Positions 17,259-27,923 are shown, counted from the stretch's first letter. The stretch is DNA of 64,000 nucleotides from Caenispirillum bisanense (GCF_900230255.1 NZ_OCNJ01000004.1:372001-436000), one strand, 5' to 3'. Notes: generated by a model from the letters alone, not told the origin. A program made the numbers and translations.

Positions 17259-17463
17259 GCCGGCCCCCCTTTCCCCCCGGGGGCGACCGCGCCGCCAGCG
17301 TCCCCCCTCGGAACGGGCGGGTTCCCCCTGTAGCCCTCTTCGCACCGCGCCCGTCGGCTGTCAATTGGACCGATCGGGAAGGGCGAGGCCGAGAAACTCC
17401 ATACCGCCGGCGTCACACCATCGTCATTTGCAATCAGTTTGGAATTCTGGAACAGTCATCCAC

Positions 17464-18318
17464 ATGAAGACGACCGATGCAGTCACCCTGTTCGCGGCGC
17501 TCGCCAGCGAGGCTCGCCTGACCGTCTGGCGCCTGCTCCTTCAGCATGTGCCGGGCGGCCTGACCCACGGCGACCTGGCGGCGGCGCTCGGCATGCCGAA
17601 GCCCACCTTGTCCTTCCACCTCCGCGACCTGCGGATGGCGGGGCTGGTGGACAGCCGCAAGGACGGCCGCACCGTCGTCTACACCGCCAACGCCCCGGCG
17701 GCGGAGGCCCTGGCGGCCTTCCTGCTGGAAACCTGCTGCGGCGGCCACCCGACGCTCTGCACCGACCGCCCTGCTCCGGAGACGACCATGAGCCTGGCCC
17801 CCGACAAGGTCTATAACGTGCTGTTCCTGTGCACCGGCAACTCCGCCCGCAGCATCATGGCCGAGGCCATCCTGCAGCGCGAGGGGCAGGGCCGCTTCCG
17901 CGCCTTCTCCGCCGGGTCGCGTCCGCGCGGCGAGGTGGCGGGCGAGGCGCTGACGCTGCTGGCCCGCAACACCCTGCCGACCGGCCACCTGCGCTCCAAG
18001 AGCTGGGACGAGTTCGCCAAGGACGGCGCGCCGGTCATGGACTTCGTCTTCACCGTCTGCGACGACGCCGCCGGCGAGGTCTGCCCGGTGTGGCCCGGCC
18101 AGCCCATGACCGCCCACTGGGGCGTGCCCGACCCGGTATCCTTCGTCGCCGATGCCAAGCAGCGGGCGCTGTTCTTCGCCGACGTCTACCGCATGCTAGC
18201 CAACCGCATCAGCATCTTCTGCGCCCTGCCCCTGCGGTCGCTCGACCGCCTGGCGCTGCAGAAGCGGCTCGATGCCATCGGAGCCATGGAAAAGACCCCT
18301 GATGTCGACGTCGCGTAG
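17464..18318 (+). CDS. ArsR repressor fused to a thioredoxin-type arsenate reductase
   Basis: Residues 1-90 are an ArsR winged helix (SEARLTVWRLLLQ, then GMPKPTLSFHLRDLRMAGLV) with cysteines at 91, 92 and 99 (CCGGHPTLC) that could sense As(III). Residues about 117-275 are a low-molecular-weight phosphatase-fold arsenate reductase with the P-loop CTGNSARS (Cys123-Arg129) and further cysteines in TVCDD and EVCPVW. One polypeptide may thus reduce As(V) and release the operon on As(III). It is first in the plus-strand arsenic operon. The upstream AT-richer stretch (about 17425-17460) probably holds promoter and operator. Confidence 0.9.
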   Translation: MKTTDAVTLFAALASEARLTVWRLLLQHVPGGLTHGDLAAALGMPKPTLSFHLRDLRMAGLVDSRKDGRTVVYTANAPAAEALAAFLLETCCGGHPTLCTDRPAPETTMSLAPDKVYNVLFLCTGNSARSIMAEAILQREGQGRFRAFSAGSRPRGEVAGEALTLLARNTLPTGHLRSKSWDEFAKDGAPVMDFVFTVCDDAAGEVCPVWPGQPMTAHWGVPDPVSFVADAKQRALFFADVYRMLANRISIFCALPLRSLDRLALQKRLDAIGAMEKTPDVDVA

Positions 18319-19387
18319 TAAGCCCGCCATGGGCCTGTTCGAACGCTATCTGACCGTCTGGGTGGCGCTGTGCATCATCGCCGGCGTCACCCTCGGCACC
18401 CTGATCCCGGCGCCGTTCCAGGCGCTGGGGCGGATGGAGGTGGCGCAGGTCAACCTGCCGGTCGCCGCCCTCATCTGGCTGATGATCGTGCCCATGCTGC
18501 TGAAGGTGGACTTCCGCGCCCTCGGGCAGGTGAAGGAACACTGGCGCGGCGTCGGCGTGACCGTCTTCGCCAACTGGGCGGTGAAGCCCTTCAGCATGGC
18601 GCTGCTCGGCTGGCTGTTCGTCGGCTGGCTGTTCCGGCCCTGGCTGCCGGAGGCGCAGATCGACAGCTACATCGCCGGCCTCATCATCCTGGGCGCGGCG
18701 CCCTGCACCGCCATGGTCTTCGTGTGGAGCCACCTGACCGACGGCGAGCCGCACTTCACCCTGAGCCAGATCGCGCTCAACGACACCATCATGGTATTCG
18801 CCTTCGCCCCCATCGTCGCCCTGCTGCTCGGCCTGTCGAGCATCATCGTGCCGTGGGAGACGCTGATCGTCTCGGCCGTGCTGTTCGTGGTGGTGCCGGT
18901 GCTGGTCGCCCACCTGTGGCGCAACGCCGTGCTGGCGCGCGGCGGCGAGGCGGCGCTGGCGAAGCTTCTGAAGACCATCCAGCCGGCGTCGCTGGCGGCG
19001 CTGCTGCTGACGCTGGTGCTGCTGTTCGGCTTCCAGGGCCGCCAGATCCTCGACCAGCCGCTGGTCATCGCCCTGCTGGCGGTGCCCATCATCATCCAGG
19101 TGTTCTTCATCTGGGGCTTCGCCTACCTGCTCAACCGCTGGACCGGCGAGCGGCACTGCATCGCCGCGCCCTCGGCCCTCATCGCCGCCTCCAACTTCTT
19201 CGAGCTGGCCGTCGCCACCGCCATCGGCCTGTTCGGCTTCGAAAGCGGCGCCGCGCTCGCCACCGTGGTCGGCGTGCTGGTGGAGGTGCCGGTCATGCTG
19301 ACCGCCGTGAAGATCACCAACGCCACCCGCGACTGGTACGGCCGCGGCCGCACCGTCGCCGCCCGCACCCGGAGCGCCGCCCCATGA
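18302..19387 (+). CDS. acr3: Acr3 arsenite efflux permease
   Basis: The protein has about 361 residues and ten hydrophobic segments. The Acr3 signature [13 protein letters not shown] contains the essential cysteine, and a later [17 protein letters not shown] segment is typical. It exports arsenite across the inner membrane using the proton gradient. The start at 18302 overlaps the end of the ArsR-ArsC gene; 18329 is an alternative. Its stop overlaps the start of the GAPDH gene (ATGA type). Confidence 0.95.
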   Translation: MSTSRSKPAMGLFERYLTVWVALCIIAGVTLGTLIPAPFQALGRMEVAQVNLPVAALIWLMIVPMLLKVDFRALGQVKEHWRGVGVTVFANWAVKPFSMALLGWLFVGWLFRPWLPEAQIDSYIAGLIILGAAPCTAMVFVWSHLTDGEPHFTLSQIALNDTIMVFAFAPIVALLLGLSSIIVPWETLIVSAVLFVVVPVLVAHLWRNAVLARGGEAALAKLLKTIQPASLAALLLTLVLLFGFQGRQILDQPLVIALLAVPIIIQVFFIWGFAYLLNRWTGERHCIAAPSALIAASNFFELAVATAIGLFGFESGAALATVVGVLVEVPVMLTAVKITNATRDWYGRGRTVAARTRSAAP

Positions 19388-20397
19388 CCACGCGCATCGC
19401 CATAAACGGCTTCGGCCGCATGGGCCGCCTCGCCCTGCGCGCCGCCTTCGACCGGCCGGACGTCGCCTTCGTCGCCATCAACGAGATCAAGGGCGGCCCC
19501 GAAGTCGCCGCCCACCTGCTGGAGTTCGACACCGTGCACGGCCGCTGGCCGCGCGCCATCGGCTTCGACGAGGCGGCCGTGACGGTGGAGGGCCGCCGCC
19601 TCGCCTTCACCGAGGCGCCGAGCCCCGCCGACATCCCGTGGACGGGCGACGAGGTCGACGTGGTACTGGAGTGCTCGGGAAAGTTCCGCACGCCGGAAAG
19701 CCTGCAACCCTACTTCGACCGCGGCATCCGCAAGGTGATCGTGGCGGCCCCGGTGAAGGACGACCGGGCGCTCAACATCGTCATGGGCGTCAACCACGGC
19801 CTCTACGACCCGGCGAGGCACCACCTGCTGACGGCGGCGTCGTGCACCACCAACTGCCTCGCGCCGGTGGTGAAGGTGATCCACGAGCAGATCGGCATCG
19901 TCCACGGCTCCATCACCACCATCCACGACGTCACCAACACCCAGGTCATCGTCGATGCGCCGCACAAGGACCTGCGGCGCGCCCGCTCGGCGCTGAACGC
20001 GCTGATCCCGACCTCGACCGGCTCGGCGACCGCCATCGCGCTCATCTACCCCGAGCTGACGGGCAAGCTGAACGGCCATGCGGTGCGGGTGCCGCTGCTC
20101 AACGCCTCGCTGACCGACTGCGTGTTCGAGGTGGCGCGCGACACCAGCGCGGAGGAAGTCAACGCCCTGTTCCGCGCCGCCGCCGAGGCCGGGCCGCTGA
20201 AGGACATCCTGGGCTTCGAGCCGCGCCCGCTGGTGTCGACCGACTTCACCGACGATCCGCGCTCCGCCATCGTCGACGGCCCCTCGACCATGGTGGTGAA
20301 CCGCCGCCAGGTGAAGGTCTACGCCTGGTACGACAACGAGTGGGGCTACGTGAACCGCATGATGGAGCTGGCCGCCCTGGTCGGCCGCACGCTGTAG
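19384..20397 (+). CDS. ars-operon glyceraldehyde-3-phosphate dehydrogenase
   Basis: The 337-residue protein has the NAD motif [13 protein letters not shown], catalytic Cys154 in ASCTTNCL, and the C-terminal [12 protein letters not shown]. In ars operons this enzyme uses arsenate in place of phosphate to make 1-arseno-3-phosphoglycerate, the substrate of the ArsJ exporter encoded next. Its place between acr3 and arsJ identifies it as the arsenical rather than the glycolytic copy. Confidence 0.93.
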   Translation: MTTRIAINGFGRMGRLALRAAFDRPDVAFVAINEIKGGPEVAAHLLEFDTVHGRWPRAIGFDEAAVTVEGRRLAFTEAPSPADIPWTGDEVDVVLECSGKFRTPESLQPYFDRGIRKVIVAAPVKDDRALNIVMGVNHGLYDPARHHLLTAASCTTNCLAPVVKVIHEQIGIVHGSITTIHDVTNTQVIVDAPHKDLRRARSALNALIPTSTGSATAIALIYPELTGKLNGHAVRVPLLNASLTDCVFEVARDTSAEEVNALFRAAAEAGPLKDILGFEPRPLVSTDFTDDPRSAIVDGPSTMVVNRRQVKVYAWYDNEWGYVNRMMELAALVGRTL

Positions 20398-20404
20398 GGC
20401 CGCC

Positions 20405-21676
20405 ATGTCCGCCGATCTCCGTTCCTATGCCGGCGTCACGGCCGCCTACTGGGCCTTCACCCTCACCGACGGCGCGCTGCGCATGCTGGTGCTGCTGCAC
20501 TTCCATCGCCTCGGCTTCACGCCGGTCGAGCTGGCCTTCCTGTTCCTGCTCTACGAGGCCATGGGCATCGTCACCAACTTCTTCGGCGGCTGGATCGGGG
20601 CGCGCTTCGGCCTGCGGCTGACGCTGTTCTCGGGCCTGGCCGTACAGATCGCGGCCCTGCTGCTGCTGTCGCGGGTGAGCCCGGACTGGACCATGGCGCT
20701 GTCGGTCGCCTGGGTGATGACGGCGCAGGCGCTGTCCGGCGTCGCCAAGGACCTCACCAAGATGAGCAGCAAGTCGGCGGTCAAGCTGGTGGTGCGCGAA
20801 GACGCCGCCGGCGGCGGCCAGAGCCTGCTGTTCCGCTGGGTGGCGCTGCTGACGGGGTCGAAGAACGCGCTGAAGGGCGTCGGCTTCTTCCTCGGCGGCT
20901 TCCTGCTGTCGACGCTCGGCTTCGCGCCGGCGCTCTATGCCATGGCGGCCATGCTGGCGGTGGTGCTGGGCTTGTGCCTCGCCACCCTGCGCACGGAACT
21001 CGGCAAGGCCAAGAGCAAGATCAAGGGGCGCGAGCTGTTCTCCAAGACGCGGGAGATCAACCTGCTGTCGCTCGCCCGCGTCTTCCTGTTCGCCAGCCGC
21101 GACGTGTGGTTCGTGGTCGGCGTGCCGATCTTCCTGTCGTCCACCATGGGATGGGACTTCTATGCCGTCGGCACCTTCATGGCGGTGTGGGTGATCGGCT
21201 ACGGCATGGTGCAGGCGAGCGTGCCCAGGCTGTTGCGCCGCACCACCGACGCCGCCACCGGCGCCCGTGCCGCCCGCGTCTGGGCCGCCGTGCTGGCGGT
21301 GATCCCGGCCGGCATCGCGCTGGCCCTGTCGCCCGGCGTGCTGGGCCTGACCGGGGCCGACACGGCGGTGGTGCTGATCGGCGGGCTGCTGCTGTTCGGC
21401 GCGGTCTTCGCCGTGAACAGCGCCGTGCACAGCTGGCTCATCGTCGCCTATTCCGACGCCGACAAGGTCGCGCTCAACGTCGGCTTCTACTACATGGCCA
21501 ACGCCGTCGGCCGCCTGGGCGGGACGTTGCTGTCCGGCGTGATCTACCAGCTGGCCGGGCTGCCCGCGACCCTGTGGGCGAGTGCCGCCATGCTGGCGGT
21601 GTCGTTCCTGGTGGCGCTGGCGCTGCCGAGTACCGCCCCCGGCAGCGCCGTCAGCCGCGAGGAGCCAGCAGGATGA
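20405..21676 (+). CDS. arsJ: ArsJ organoarsenical efflux permease
   Basis: The 423-residue MFS protein has about twelve membrane segments. The N-terminus [20 protein letters not shown] with [13 protein letters not shown] is the ArsJ hallmark. It exports 1-arseno-3-phosphoglycerate, which breaks down outside to arsenate and 3-phosphoglycerate. It starts 7 bases after the GAPDH stop. Its last 26 bases overlap the convergent ynfA-like gene. Confidence 0.95.
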   Translation: MSADLRSYAGVTAAYWAFTLTDGALRMLVLLHFHRLGFTPVELAFLFLLYEAMGIVTNFFGGWIGARFGLRLTLFSGLAVQIAALLLLSRVSPDWTMALSVAWVMTAQALSGVAKDLTKMSSKSAVKLVVREDAAGGGQSLLFRWVALLTGSKNALKGVGFFLGGFLLSTLGFAPALYAMAAMLAVVLGLCLATLRTELGKAKSKIKGRELFSKTREINLLSLARVFLFASRDVWFVVGVPIFLSSTMGWDFYAVGTFMAVWVIGYGMVQASVPRLLRRTTDAATGARAARVWAAVLAVIPAGIALALSPGVLGLTGADTAVVLIGGLLLFGAVFAVNSAVHSWLIVAYSDADKVALNVGFYYMANAVGRLGGTLLSGVIYQLAGLPATLWASAAMLAVSFLVALALPSTAPGSAVSREEPAG

Positions 21677-22016
21677 CGGCGGCCCCGAGCAGGCACAGGG
21701 CGCCGCCCATGGCGTCCCAGCGGTCGGGCCGGGCGCCTTCCACCAGCCACATCCAGGCGATGGACGACAGGATGTAGATGCCGCCGTAAGCGGCATAGGC
21801 GCGGCCGGCGAAGGGGGCGTCGACGCGGGTGAGCAGCCACGCGAAGGCGACGAGGCAGACCACCCCCGGCCCCAGCCACAGCACCGACTTGCCGAGCCGT
21901 GCCCAGGCCCAGAAGGCGAAGCAGCCGGCGATCTCGGCGGCCGCGGCGGCGACATAGACGGCGATGAAGGACACGGTCGGGCGGGCTCCCTGCGCTGTCG
22001 CCGCAGGGTCGGCCAT
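21651..22016 (-). CDS. YnfA / UPF0060 family membrane protein
   Basis: The 121-residue protein has four membrane segments. [18 protein letters not shown] and the [20 protein letters not shown] stretch are family marks. YnfA proteins are SMR-like and some are reported to export toxic compounds. It overlaps the 3' end of arsJ on the opposite strand and may follow the minus-strand thioredoxin/permease genes as their last member (30-base gap). Confidence 0.88.
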   Translation of the reverse strand: MADPAATAQGARPTVSFIAVYVAAAAAEIAGCFAFWAWARLGKSVLWLGPGVVCLVAFAWLLTRVDAPFAGRAYAAYGGIYILSSIAWMWLVEGARPDRWDAMGGALCLLGAAVILLAPRG

Positions 22017-22046
22017 CGCGGGCGCCAGTGCAAGAGCCAGCGGCCG

Positions 22047-22283
22047 TCAGCCCTTCAGCCAGGCGGCCACCGCGTCGGGCCGCGGCACGCCGCCGGCATG
22101 CACCACCGTGCCGTCGACCACGACGCCGGGCGTCGACATCACGCCGTAGCCCATGATGGCGGCCATGTCGGTCACCTTTTCCACCTCGACCGCCACGCCC
22201 AGCTCGGCGGCCTTCTTCTCGATCAGGGCGGCGGTGGTGACGCAGTTCCGGCAGCCCGACCCCAGCACCTTGACGTGTTTCAT
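22047..22283 (-). CDS. small thioredoxin-like redox protein
   Basis: The 78-residue mini-thioredoxin (MTH895/TM0996 type) has redox cysteines at 11 and 14 (GSGCRNC) and the cis-proline region YGVMSTPGVVVDG. It starts 17 bases after the ArsP-like permease gene, a pairing seen repeatedly in arsenic clusters. The start at 22283 gives the exact family N-terminus MKHVKVLG. Confidence 0.9.
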   Translation of the reverse strand: MKHVKVLGSGCRNCVTTAALIEKKAAELGVAVEVEKVTDMAAIMGYGVMSTPGVVVDGTVVHAGGVPRPDAVAAWLKG

Positions 22284-22300
22284 GATGGGTCTCCCATGGA

Positions 22301-23266
22301 TCAGGGCATCAGCCCGTTGAACAGGTAGCCGACGGCCATGAAGGCGAGCGCCAGGAAGCCGCCGAACCACGCCAGCCCGCGGACCTTCAGCACCTTGCGC
22401 AGAATGACGAACTCAGGCACCGAGATGGCGACGACGCTCATCATCAGGGCCAGCACGGTGCCGATGGGCACCGCCTTGGCGAGCAGCGCCTCGGCCACCG
22501 GGATGACGCCGGTCGCATTGGAATAGAGCGGGATGCCCGCCAGCACCGCCACCGGCACGGCGTACCAGTTGTCGGCGGCGGCGAAGCGGGCGAAGAAGTC
22601 CTGCGGCACGAAGCCGTGCAGGAAGGCGCCGATGCCGACGCCGATCAGCACGTAGAGCCACACCCGCCCGACGATCTCGCGCACCTCGCCGGCGGCATAG
22701 GCGATGCGGCCGCGCAAGGTGGTGTCGGGCGCCGGCATCGCCACCTGCCCCATGCGGATCTTCCACACGTAATCCTCCACGTGCCGCTCCATGCGGAAGC
22801 GGTCGGCCAGCCAACCGCCCAGGATGCCGACGGCCAGCCCGGTGCCGACATAGAGCGCGGCGATCTTCCACCCGACGACACTGCCGAGGATGACCACCGC
22901 CACCTCGTTGATCATGGGCGAGGCGATGAGGAAGGCCATGGTGGCGCCGAGCGGGATGCCCGCCTCCAGAAACCCGATGAACAGCGGCACCGACGAGCAC
23001 GAGCAGAACGGCGTCACCGCGCCCAGAAGCACGGCCAGCACATAAGCGACGCCGCGCGGCTTGCCCTCCAGGTAGCCGCGCACCTTCTCCGGCGCCAGCA
23101 CGCTGCGGAACAGGCCCATGACGAAGATGATGACGACCAGCAGGGTGAAGATCTTCGTCACGTCCTCGACGAAGAAATGCAGCGCATCGGCCGTCCGCGT
23201 CGCCGGCGCGAGACCGGCGAGGTCGTAAGCGGCCCAGTCGGCCAGCAGGGTGAAGACCTCGAACAT
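22301..23266 (-). CDS. ArsP-like / DUF318 permease
   Basis: The 321-residue protein has eight or more membrane segments. The TPFCSCSSVPLF motif (Cys88, Cys90) and FLIASPMINEVAV are signatures of the family containing ArsP, which exports trivalent methyl and aromatic arsenicals. It is the first gene of a minus-strand unit with the mini-thioredoxin. Substrate preference (organoarsenical or another thiol-reactive metalloid) is inferred from context. Confidence 0.88.
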   Translation of the reverse strand: MFEVFTLLADWAAYDLAGLAPATRTADALHFFVEDVTKIFTLLVVIIFVMGLFRSVLAPEKVRGYLEGKPRGVAYVLAVLLGAVTPFCSCSSVPLFIGFLEAGIPLGATMAFLIASPMINEVAVVILGSVVGWKIAALYVGTGLAVGILGGWLADRFRMERHVEDYVWKIRMGQVAMPAPDTTLRGRIAYAAGEVREIVGRVWLYVLIGVGIGAFLHGFVPQDFFARFAAADNWYAVPVAVLAGIPLYSNATGVIPVAEALLAKAVPIGTVLALMMSVVAISVPEFVILRKVLKVRGLAWFGGFLALAFMAVGYLFNGLMP

Positions 23267-23442
23267 GACGTTCTCCGCCGCGCCGTCATGCCTTCAGCAT
23301 GCGACCTGTCCTGCGGCGGCGGCAGCGGGCATCCGGCAGCCCAGCCATGCACCAGCGGCGGGGAGGATCGGCCCATTACATTACCCCTTGATGCATCGCC
23401 CCACCTCGCCTATCATCATCCACAGATCGAGAGGAGCCCGTC

Positions 23443-23841
23443 ATGGCGAAAGCCGCCCCCGACTACACCAGCCGGTCCTACTGGAACGGCATCATCAAGA
23501 TGAGCCTGTCCAAGTTCTTCATCCTGCGGGTGCTGCACGAGCGGCCCATGCACGGCTACGAGATCGCGCAGGCGGTGGAGCGGACCACCAGCGGCTGCTG
23601 CTCGCCCTCGGAAGGCGCCATCTACCCGGCCCTCAAGGAGTTCGAGACCGGCGGCTACGTGGTGTCGGAGACGGAGGTGGTGTCGGGCCGCGAGCGGCGC
23701 GTCTACACCCTCACCGACAAGGGCCGCGACGCCTTCCGCACCGCCGTCGACGCCTGGATGGAGGTCACCGACAGCCTGCAGGCCGCCCGCGAGGTGGTGG
23801 ACCGCCCGCGCGCCGTCGCCGGTGGGGGATGCTGCGGCTGA
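23443..23841 (+). CDS. PadR-family regulator with vicinal cysteines
   Basis: The 132-residue protein has the PadR winged helix (KFFILRVLHERPMHGYEIAQ, then EGAIYPALKEFETGGYV). Two cysteine pairs, Cys52-Cys53 (SGCCSPSE) just before the recognition helix and Cys130-Cys131 at the C-terminus (GGGCCG), are unusual for PadR proteins and suggest thiol-based As(III) sensing. It is divergent from the permease gene and upstream of the flavoprotein and MFS genes, so it could control both. Confidence 0.9.
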   Translation: MAKAAPDYTSRSYWNGIIKMSLSKFFILRVLHERPMHGYEIAQAVERTTSGCCSPSEGAIYPALKEFETGGYVVSETEVVSGRERRVYTLTDKGRDAFRTAVDAWMEVTDSLQAAREVVDRPRAVAGGGCCG

Positions 23842-23914
23842 CGCGGCGTCTCTCTTCTTTGCCCCGACACTTTACCCAACGATGCAATAACCCCTGCTGT
23901 ATGGGAGCCCGTTC

Positions 23915-25330
23915 ATGAGCGAGACGACTTATCCCGTGGTGGTGATCGGCGCCGGCCCCGTCGGGCTTGCCGCCGCGGCGGAACTGGCGGAACGCCGCCT
24001 GCCCTTCGTGGTGCTGGAGGGCGGCGACAGCGTCGGTGCCGCGGTGCGGCAGTGGGGCCATGTGCGGCTGTTCTCGCCGTGGCGCTACAACGTCGCCCCG
24101 GCGGCCGAGCGGCTGCTGGCGGCGGCGGGCTGGCAGACCCCCGACCCCGACGAGATCCCGACCGGCGCCGACATCGCCGACCGCTACCTGGCGCCGCTGG
24201 CCGCCCTGCCGGCGCTGGCGCCGCACATCCGCACCGGCGCGCGGGTGGCCGCCCTCACCCGCCGCGGGCTCGACAAGCTCACCGACCGCGACCGCGCCGC
24301 GCACCCCTTCTCGCTACGTTTGGCGGACGGCGAGCGCATCCTCGCCCGCGCCGTCATCGACGCCTCGGGCACCTGGGGCTCGCCCAATCCGCTGGGGCTC
24401 GACGGTCTGCCGGTGCCCGGCGAGGCCGAGGCGGCGGATCGCATCGCCTACGGCATCCCCGACGTACTGGCCGACGCCTCGCCCTATGCCGGGGCGCATA
24501 CGCTGGTGGTCGGCGGCGGCCATTCGGCCATGAACGTGGTGCTCGACCTGCTGGCGGTGCAGGAGCGGGCGCCGGAGACGCGCATCACCTGGGCGCTGCG
24601 CCACGACCGCCTGGCGAAGATCGAGGGCGGCGGCCTCAACGACAAGCTGCCGGCCCGCGGCGACCTCGGCCGGCGCGCCGTGCAGGCCATCGCCGACGGC
24701 CGCGTCGCCCTGCTCGCCCCCTTCGGCACCGAGCGCCTGAGCCGCGACGGCGCCGCCCTCACCGTCCACGGCCTGCAGGGCGAGACGCCGGTGGCGCTGG
24801 CGGTGGACCGCATCGTGGTCGCCACCGGCTTCCGCCCCGACATCGCCCTGCTGCGCGAGGTGCGCGCCGCGCTCGATCCCTCGGTGGAGGCGCCGCCGGC
24901 GCTCGCCCCGCTCATCGACCCCAACCTGCATTCCTGCGGCACCGTGCCGCCGCACGGGGTGGCGGAACTGACCCACCCGGAGCCCGGCTTCTACATCGCC
25001 GGCATGAAGAGCTACGGCCGCGCGCCCACCTTCCTCATGGCGACGGGCTACGAGCAGGTGCGCTCCATCGTCGCCGAGCTGGCGGGCGACCATGCAGCGG
25101 CGCGCGAGGTGCGCCTCGTGCTGCCGGAAACCGGCGTCTGCTCGGCCCCCGCCCTGCCGCAGGCGGCGGCGGAGAGCGGTGCCGGCGGCTGCGGCGGCCC
25201 GGCCCCGGCGGCCATGGACGCCTGCTGCGCCGCCGACGCCAAGGACGCCGACGGGTCGGGTTGCGGCTGCGGCGATGCGCCGGCGAAGGCTGCGCCCGCC
25301 ATGGCCCGCTGCTGCGGAACGGCGGCATGA
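23915..25330 (+). CDS. FAD-dependent monooxygenase-like protein with a cysteine-rich tail
   Basis: Residues 1-400 form a flavin-dependent fold with GAGPVG at 12-17, the RLFSPWRYN stretch and a second dinucleotide motif GGGHSA at 200-205, as in the ArsO-type proteins of ars clusters. Residues about 402-471 form an Ala/Gly-rich tail with eight cysteines in C, CC, CxC and CC groupings (DACCAAD, GSGCGCGD, ARCCG), suited to bind As(III) or another soft metal. Its stop overlaps the MFS start (ATGA). The reaction is not known; oxidation of an organoarsenical is a guess from context. Confidence 0.85.
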   Translation: MSETTYPVVVIGAGPVGLAAAAELAERRLPFVVLEGGDSVGAAVRQWGHVRLFSPWRYNVAPAAERLLAAAGWQTPDPDEIPTGADIADRYLAPLAALPALAPHIRTGARVAALTRRGLDKLTDRDRAAHPFSLRLADGERILARAVIDASGTWGSPNPLGLDGLPVPGEAEAADRIAYGIPDVLADASPYAGAHTLVVGGGHSAMNVVLDLLAVQERAPETRITWALRHDRLAKIEGGGLNDKLPARGDLGRRAVQAIADGRVALLAPFGTERLSRDGAALTVHGLQGETPVALAVDRIVVATGFRPDIALLREVRAALDPSVEAPPALAPLIDPNLHSCGTVPPHGVAELTHPEPGFYIAGMKSYGRAPTFLMATGYEQVRSIVAELAGDHAAAREVRLVLPETGVCSAPALPQAAAESGAGGCGGPAPAAMDACCAADAKDADGSGCGCGDAPAKAAPAMARCCGTAA

Positions 25331-26541
25331 CGCGGCGCGGCTTCCTGGCCGCCCTCGGCGTCGGTCAGATCGCCTCGTGGGGGACGCTGTACTACAGCTT
25401 CCCCCTGCTGGCGGTGCCCATGGAGGCCGACCTCGGCGTCGACCGCACGGCCCTCTATCTGGCGCCGACCATCGGCCTGCTGATCGGCAGCCTGGCCGCC
25501 TACGGCGTCGGCGGGCTGATCGACCGTGGCCGCGGCCGGTTCGTCATGGCCGGCGGCGCCCTGCTGGCCGCCGTGCTGCTGGTGGCGTGGAGCCGGGTGG
25601 AGAGCGTCGCGGCGCTCTATGTCGTCTTCGCCGGCCTCGGCCTGGCGCAGGCGGCGACGCTCTACGACCCCGCCTTCGCCGTAGTGGCACGACGCTACGG
25701 GGCGGAGGCCCGCAAGGGCATCACCGCGCTGACCCTGTGGGGCGGCTTCGCCAGCACGGTCTTCGTGCCGGTGGTGCAGATGCTGCTCGACCGCATGGAA
25801 TGGCGCGAGGCCCTGCTGGTGCTGGCGGCGGTGAACCTGCTGCTGTGCCTGCCGCTCTATGCCGCCGCCATCGACCGCCGCCACGACGCCCCGCCGCCGG
25901 CGCCCCACCCGGAGCCCGACGCCGAAGCGCCGGCACCGGCCCGGCCCGCCGCCGCCTGGGCGCTGCGCCAGCCGACCTTCTGGCTGCTGGCGACCGCCTT
26001 CACGCTCTACTACGGCACCTTCTCGGCGCTGACCTATCACCTCTATCCGCTGCTGCTGGAGCGCGGCCTGTCGGCCGAGGCGGTGGTGGCGGCCATCGCG
26101 CTGATCGGCCCGGCCCAGGTGGCGGGGCGGCTGTTCGTGTGGATGCTGGCGCGCGACCGCTCGGTGCGGGTGGTGGGCGGCGCCACGGTGGCGGCACTGC
26201 CGCTCGCCCTGGCGCTGCTGCTGGTGGCCGAGGGGCCGGTGCTGCTGGCGACCTTCGCCCTGCTCTACGGCGCGGCCAACGGCATCATTACCATCGTGCG
26301 CGGCGTGGCGGTGCCGGAGTTGCTGACGCGGGAAGCCTACGGCCGCCTCAACGGCCTGATCGCCGTGCCGCAGACGGTGGCCAAGGCGGTCGCCCCGGTG
26401 GCCGCGGCGGCGCTGTGGAGCCTGGACGACAGCTACGGCCCGGTGCTGCTGGCGGCGGTGGGCGCGGCGGTGCTGGTGGCGGGCGCCTTCTGGGCCGCCG
26501 CGGCCGCCAGCCTGCGGCTGCACCGGCTGAAGCCCGGCTGA
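25327..26541 (+). CDS. MFS exporter of the arsenic cluster
   Basis: The 404-residue protein has twelve predicted membrane segments and a hydrophilic Pro/Ala-rich central loop (about 185-215). It begins MTRRGFLAALGVGQIASWG, as do MFS proteins paired with ars monooxygenases, including ArsK-like exporters. Coupling to the upstream flavoprotein by a 4-base overlap suggests it exports that enzyme's substrate or product. Confidence 0.82.
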   Translation: MTRRGFLAALGVGQIASWGTLYYSFPLLAVPMEADLGVDRTALYLAPTIGLLIGSLAAYGVGGLIDRGRGRFVMAGGALLAAVLLVAWSRVESVAALYVVFAGLGLAQAATLYDPAFAVVARRYGAEARKGITALTLWGGFASTVFVPVVQMLLDRMEWREALLVLAAVNLLLCLPLYAAAIDRRHDAPPPAPHPEPDAEAPAPARPAAAWALRQPTFWLLATAFTLYYGTFSALTYHLYPLLLERGLSAEAVVAAIALIGPAQVAGRLFVWMLARDRSVRVVGGATVAALPLALALLLVAEGPVLLATFALLYGAANGIITIVRGVAVPELLTREAYGRLNGLIAVPQTVAKAVAPVAAAALWSLDDSYGPVLLAAVGAAVLVAGAFWAAAAASLRLHRLKPG

Positions 26542-26546
26542 AACGA

Positions 26547-26576
26547 CGAAACCCCAGCGTTTCCGCTGGGGTTTCG
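26547..26576. terminator. bidirectional terminator after the arsenic cluster
   Basis: CGAAACCCCAGCG (26547-26559) pairs perfectly with CGCTGGGGTTTCG (26564-26576). It serves the MFS gene and also lies directly behind the minus-strand tRNA-Val. Confidence 0.8.
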
Positions 26577-26577
26577 G

Positions 26578-26652
<75 letters not shown>

Positions 26653-26900
26653 TTTACCTCGGGACCGGCCAGGCTGCTGTGGCTGCCCTGCCGTGAGGGC
26701 GCCTTATGTACCGCCCCCTCAGACCCTTGGCAAGAACTTTTTTGTGCCCCGGCGCCGGCTTGCCGACGGGCCGCAGCCCTTGCATCCGCGGCCCGCCACG
26801 CCACGTTATCCCTACCGCCTCCGGCGGAGGTCGCAGCCGGCGGCGCGGCGCGCGGCAGACCTACTGGCGGCGGGCGGGGCGGTAGGGTAGGCTGGCGACC

Positions 26901-27848
<948 letters not shown>

Positions 27849-27923
27849 GGCGCCGGCTGGGCGTCGTTCCGGCGCCTCCCGCGGCGCCGTCTTCCCCCAT
27901 TCCGCACTGCCCGGGTCGGCCTC

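Noticed and set aside
23373-23900. GATGCA words before padR and before the flavoprotein gene as a shared PadR operator
   Set aside because: CGATGCA-like words occur in both gaps but the match is six to seven bases with different flanks, too little to call a site.
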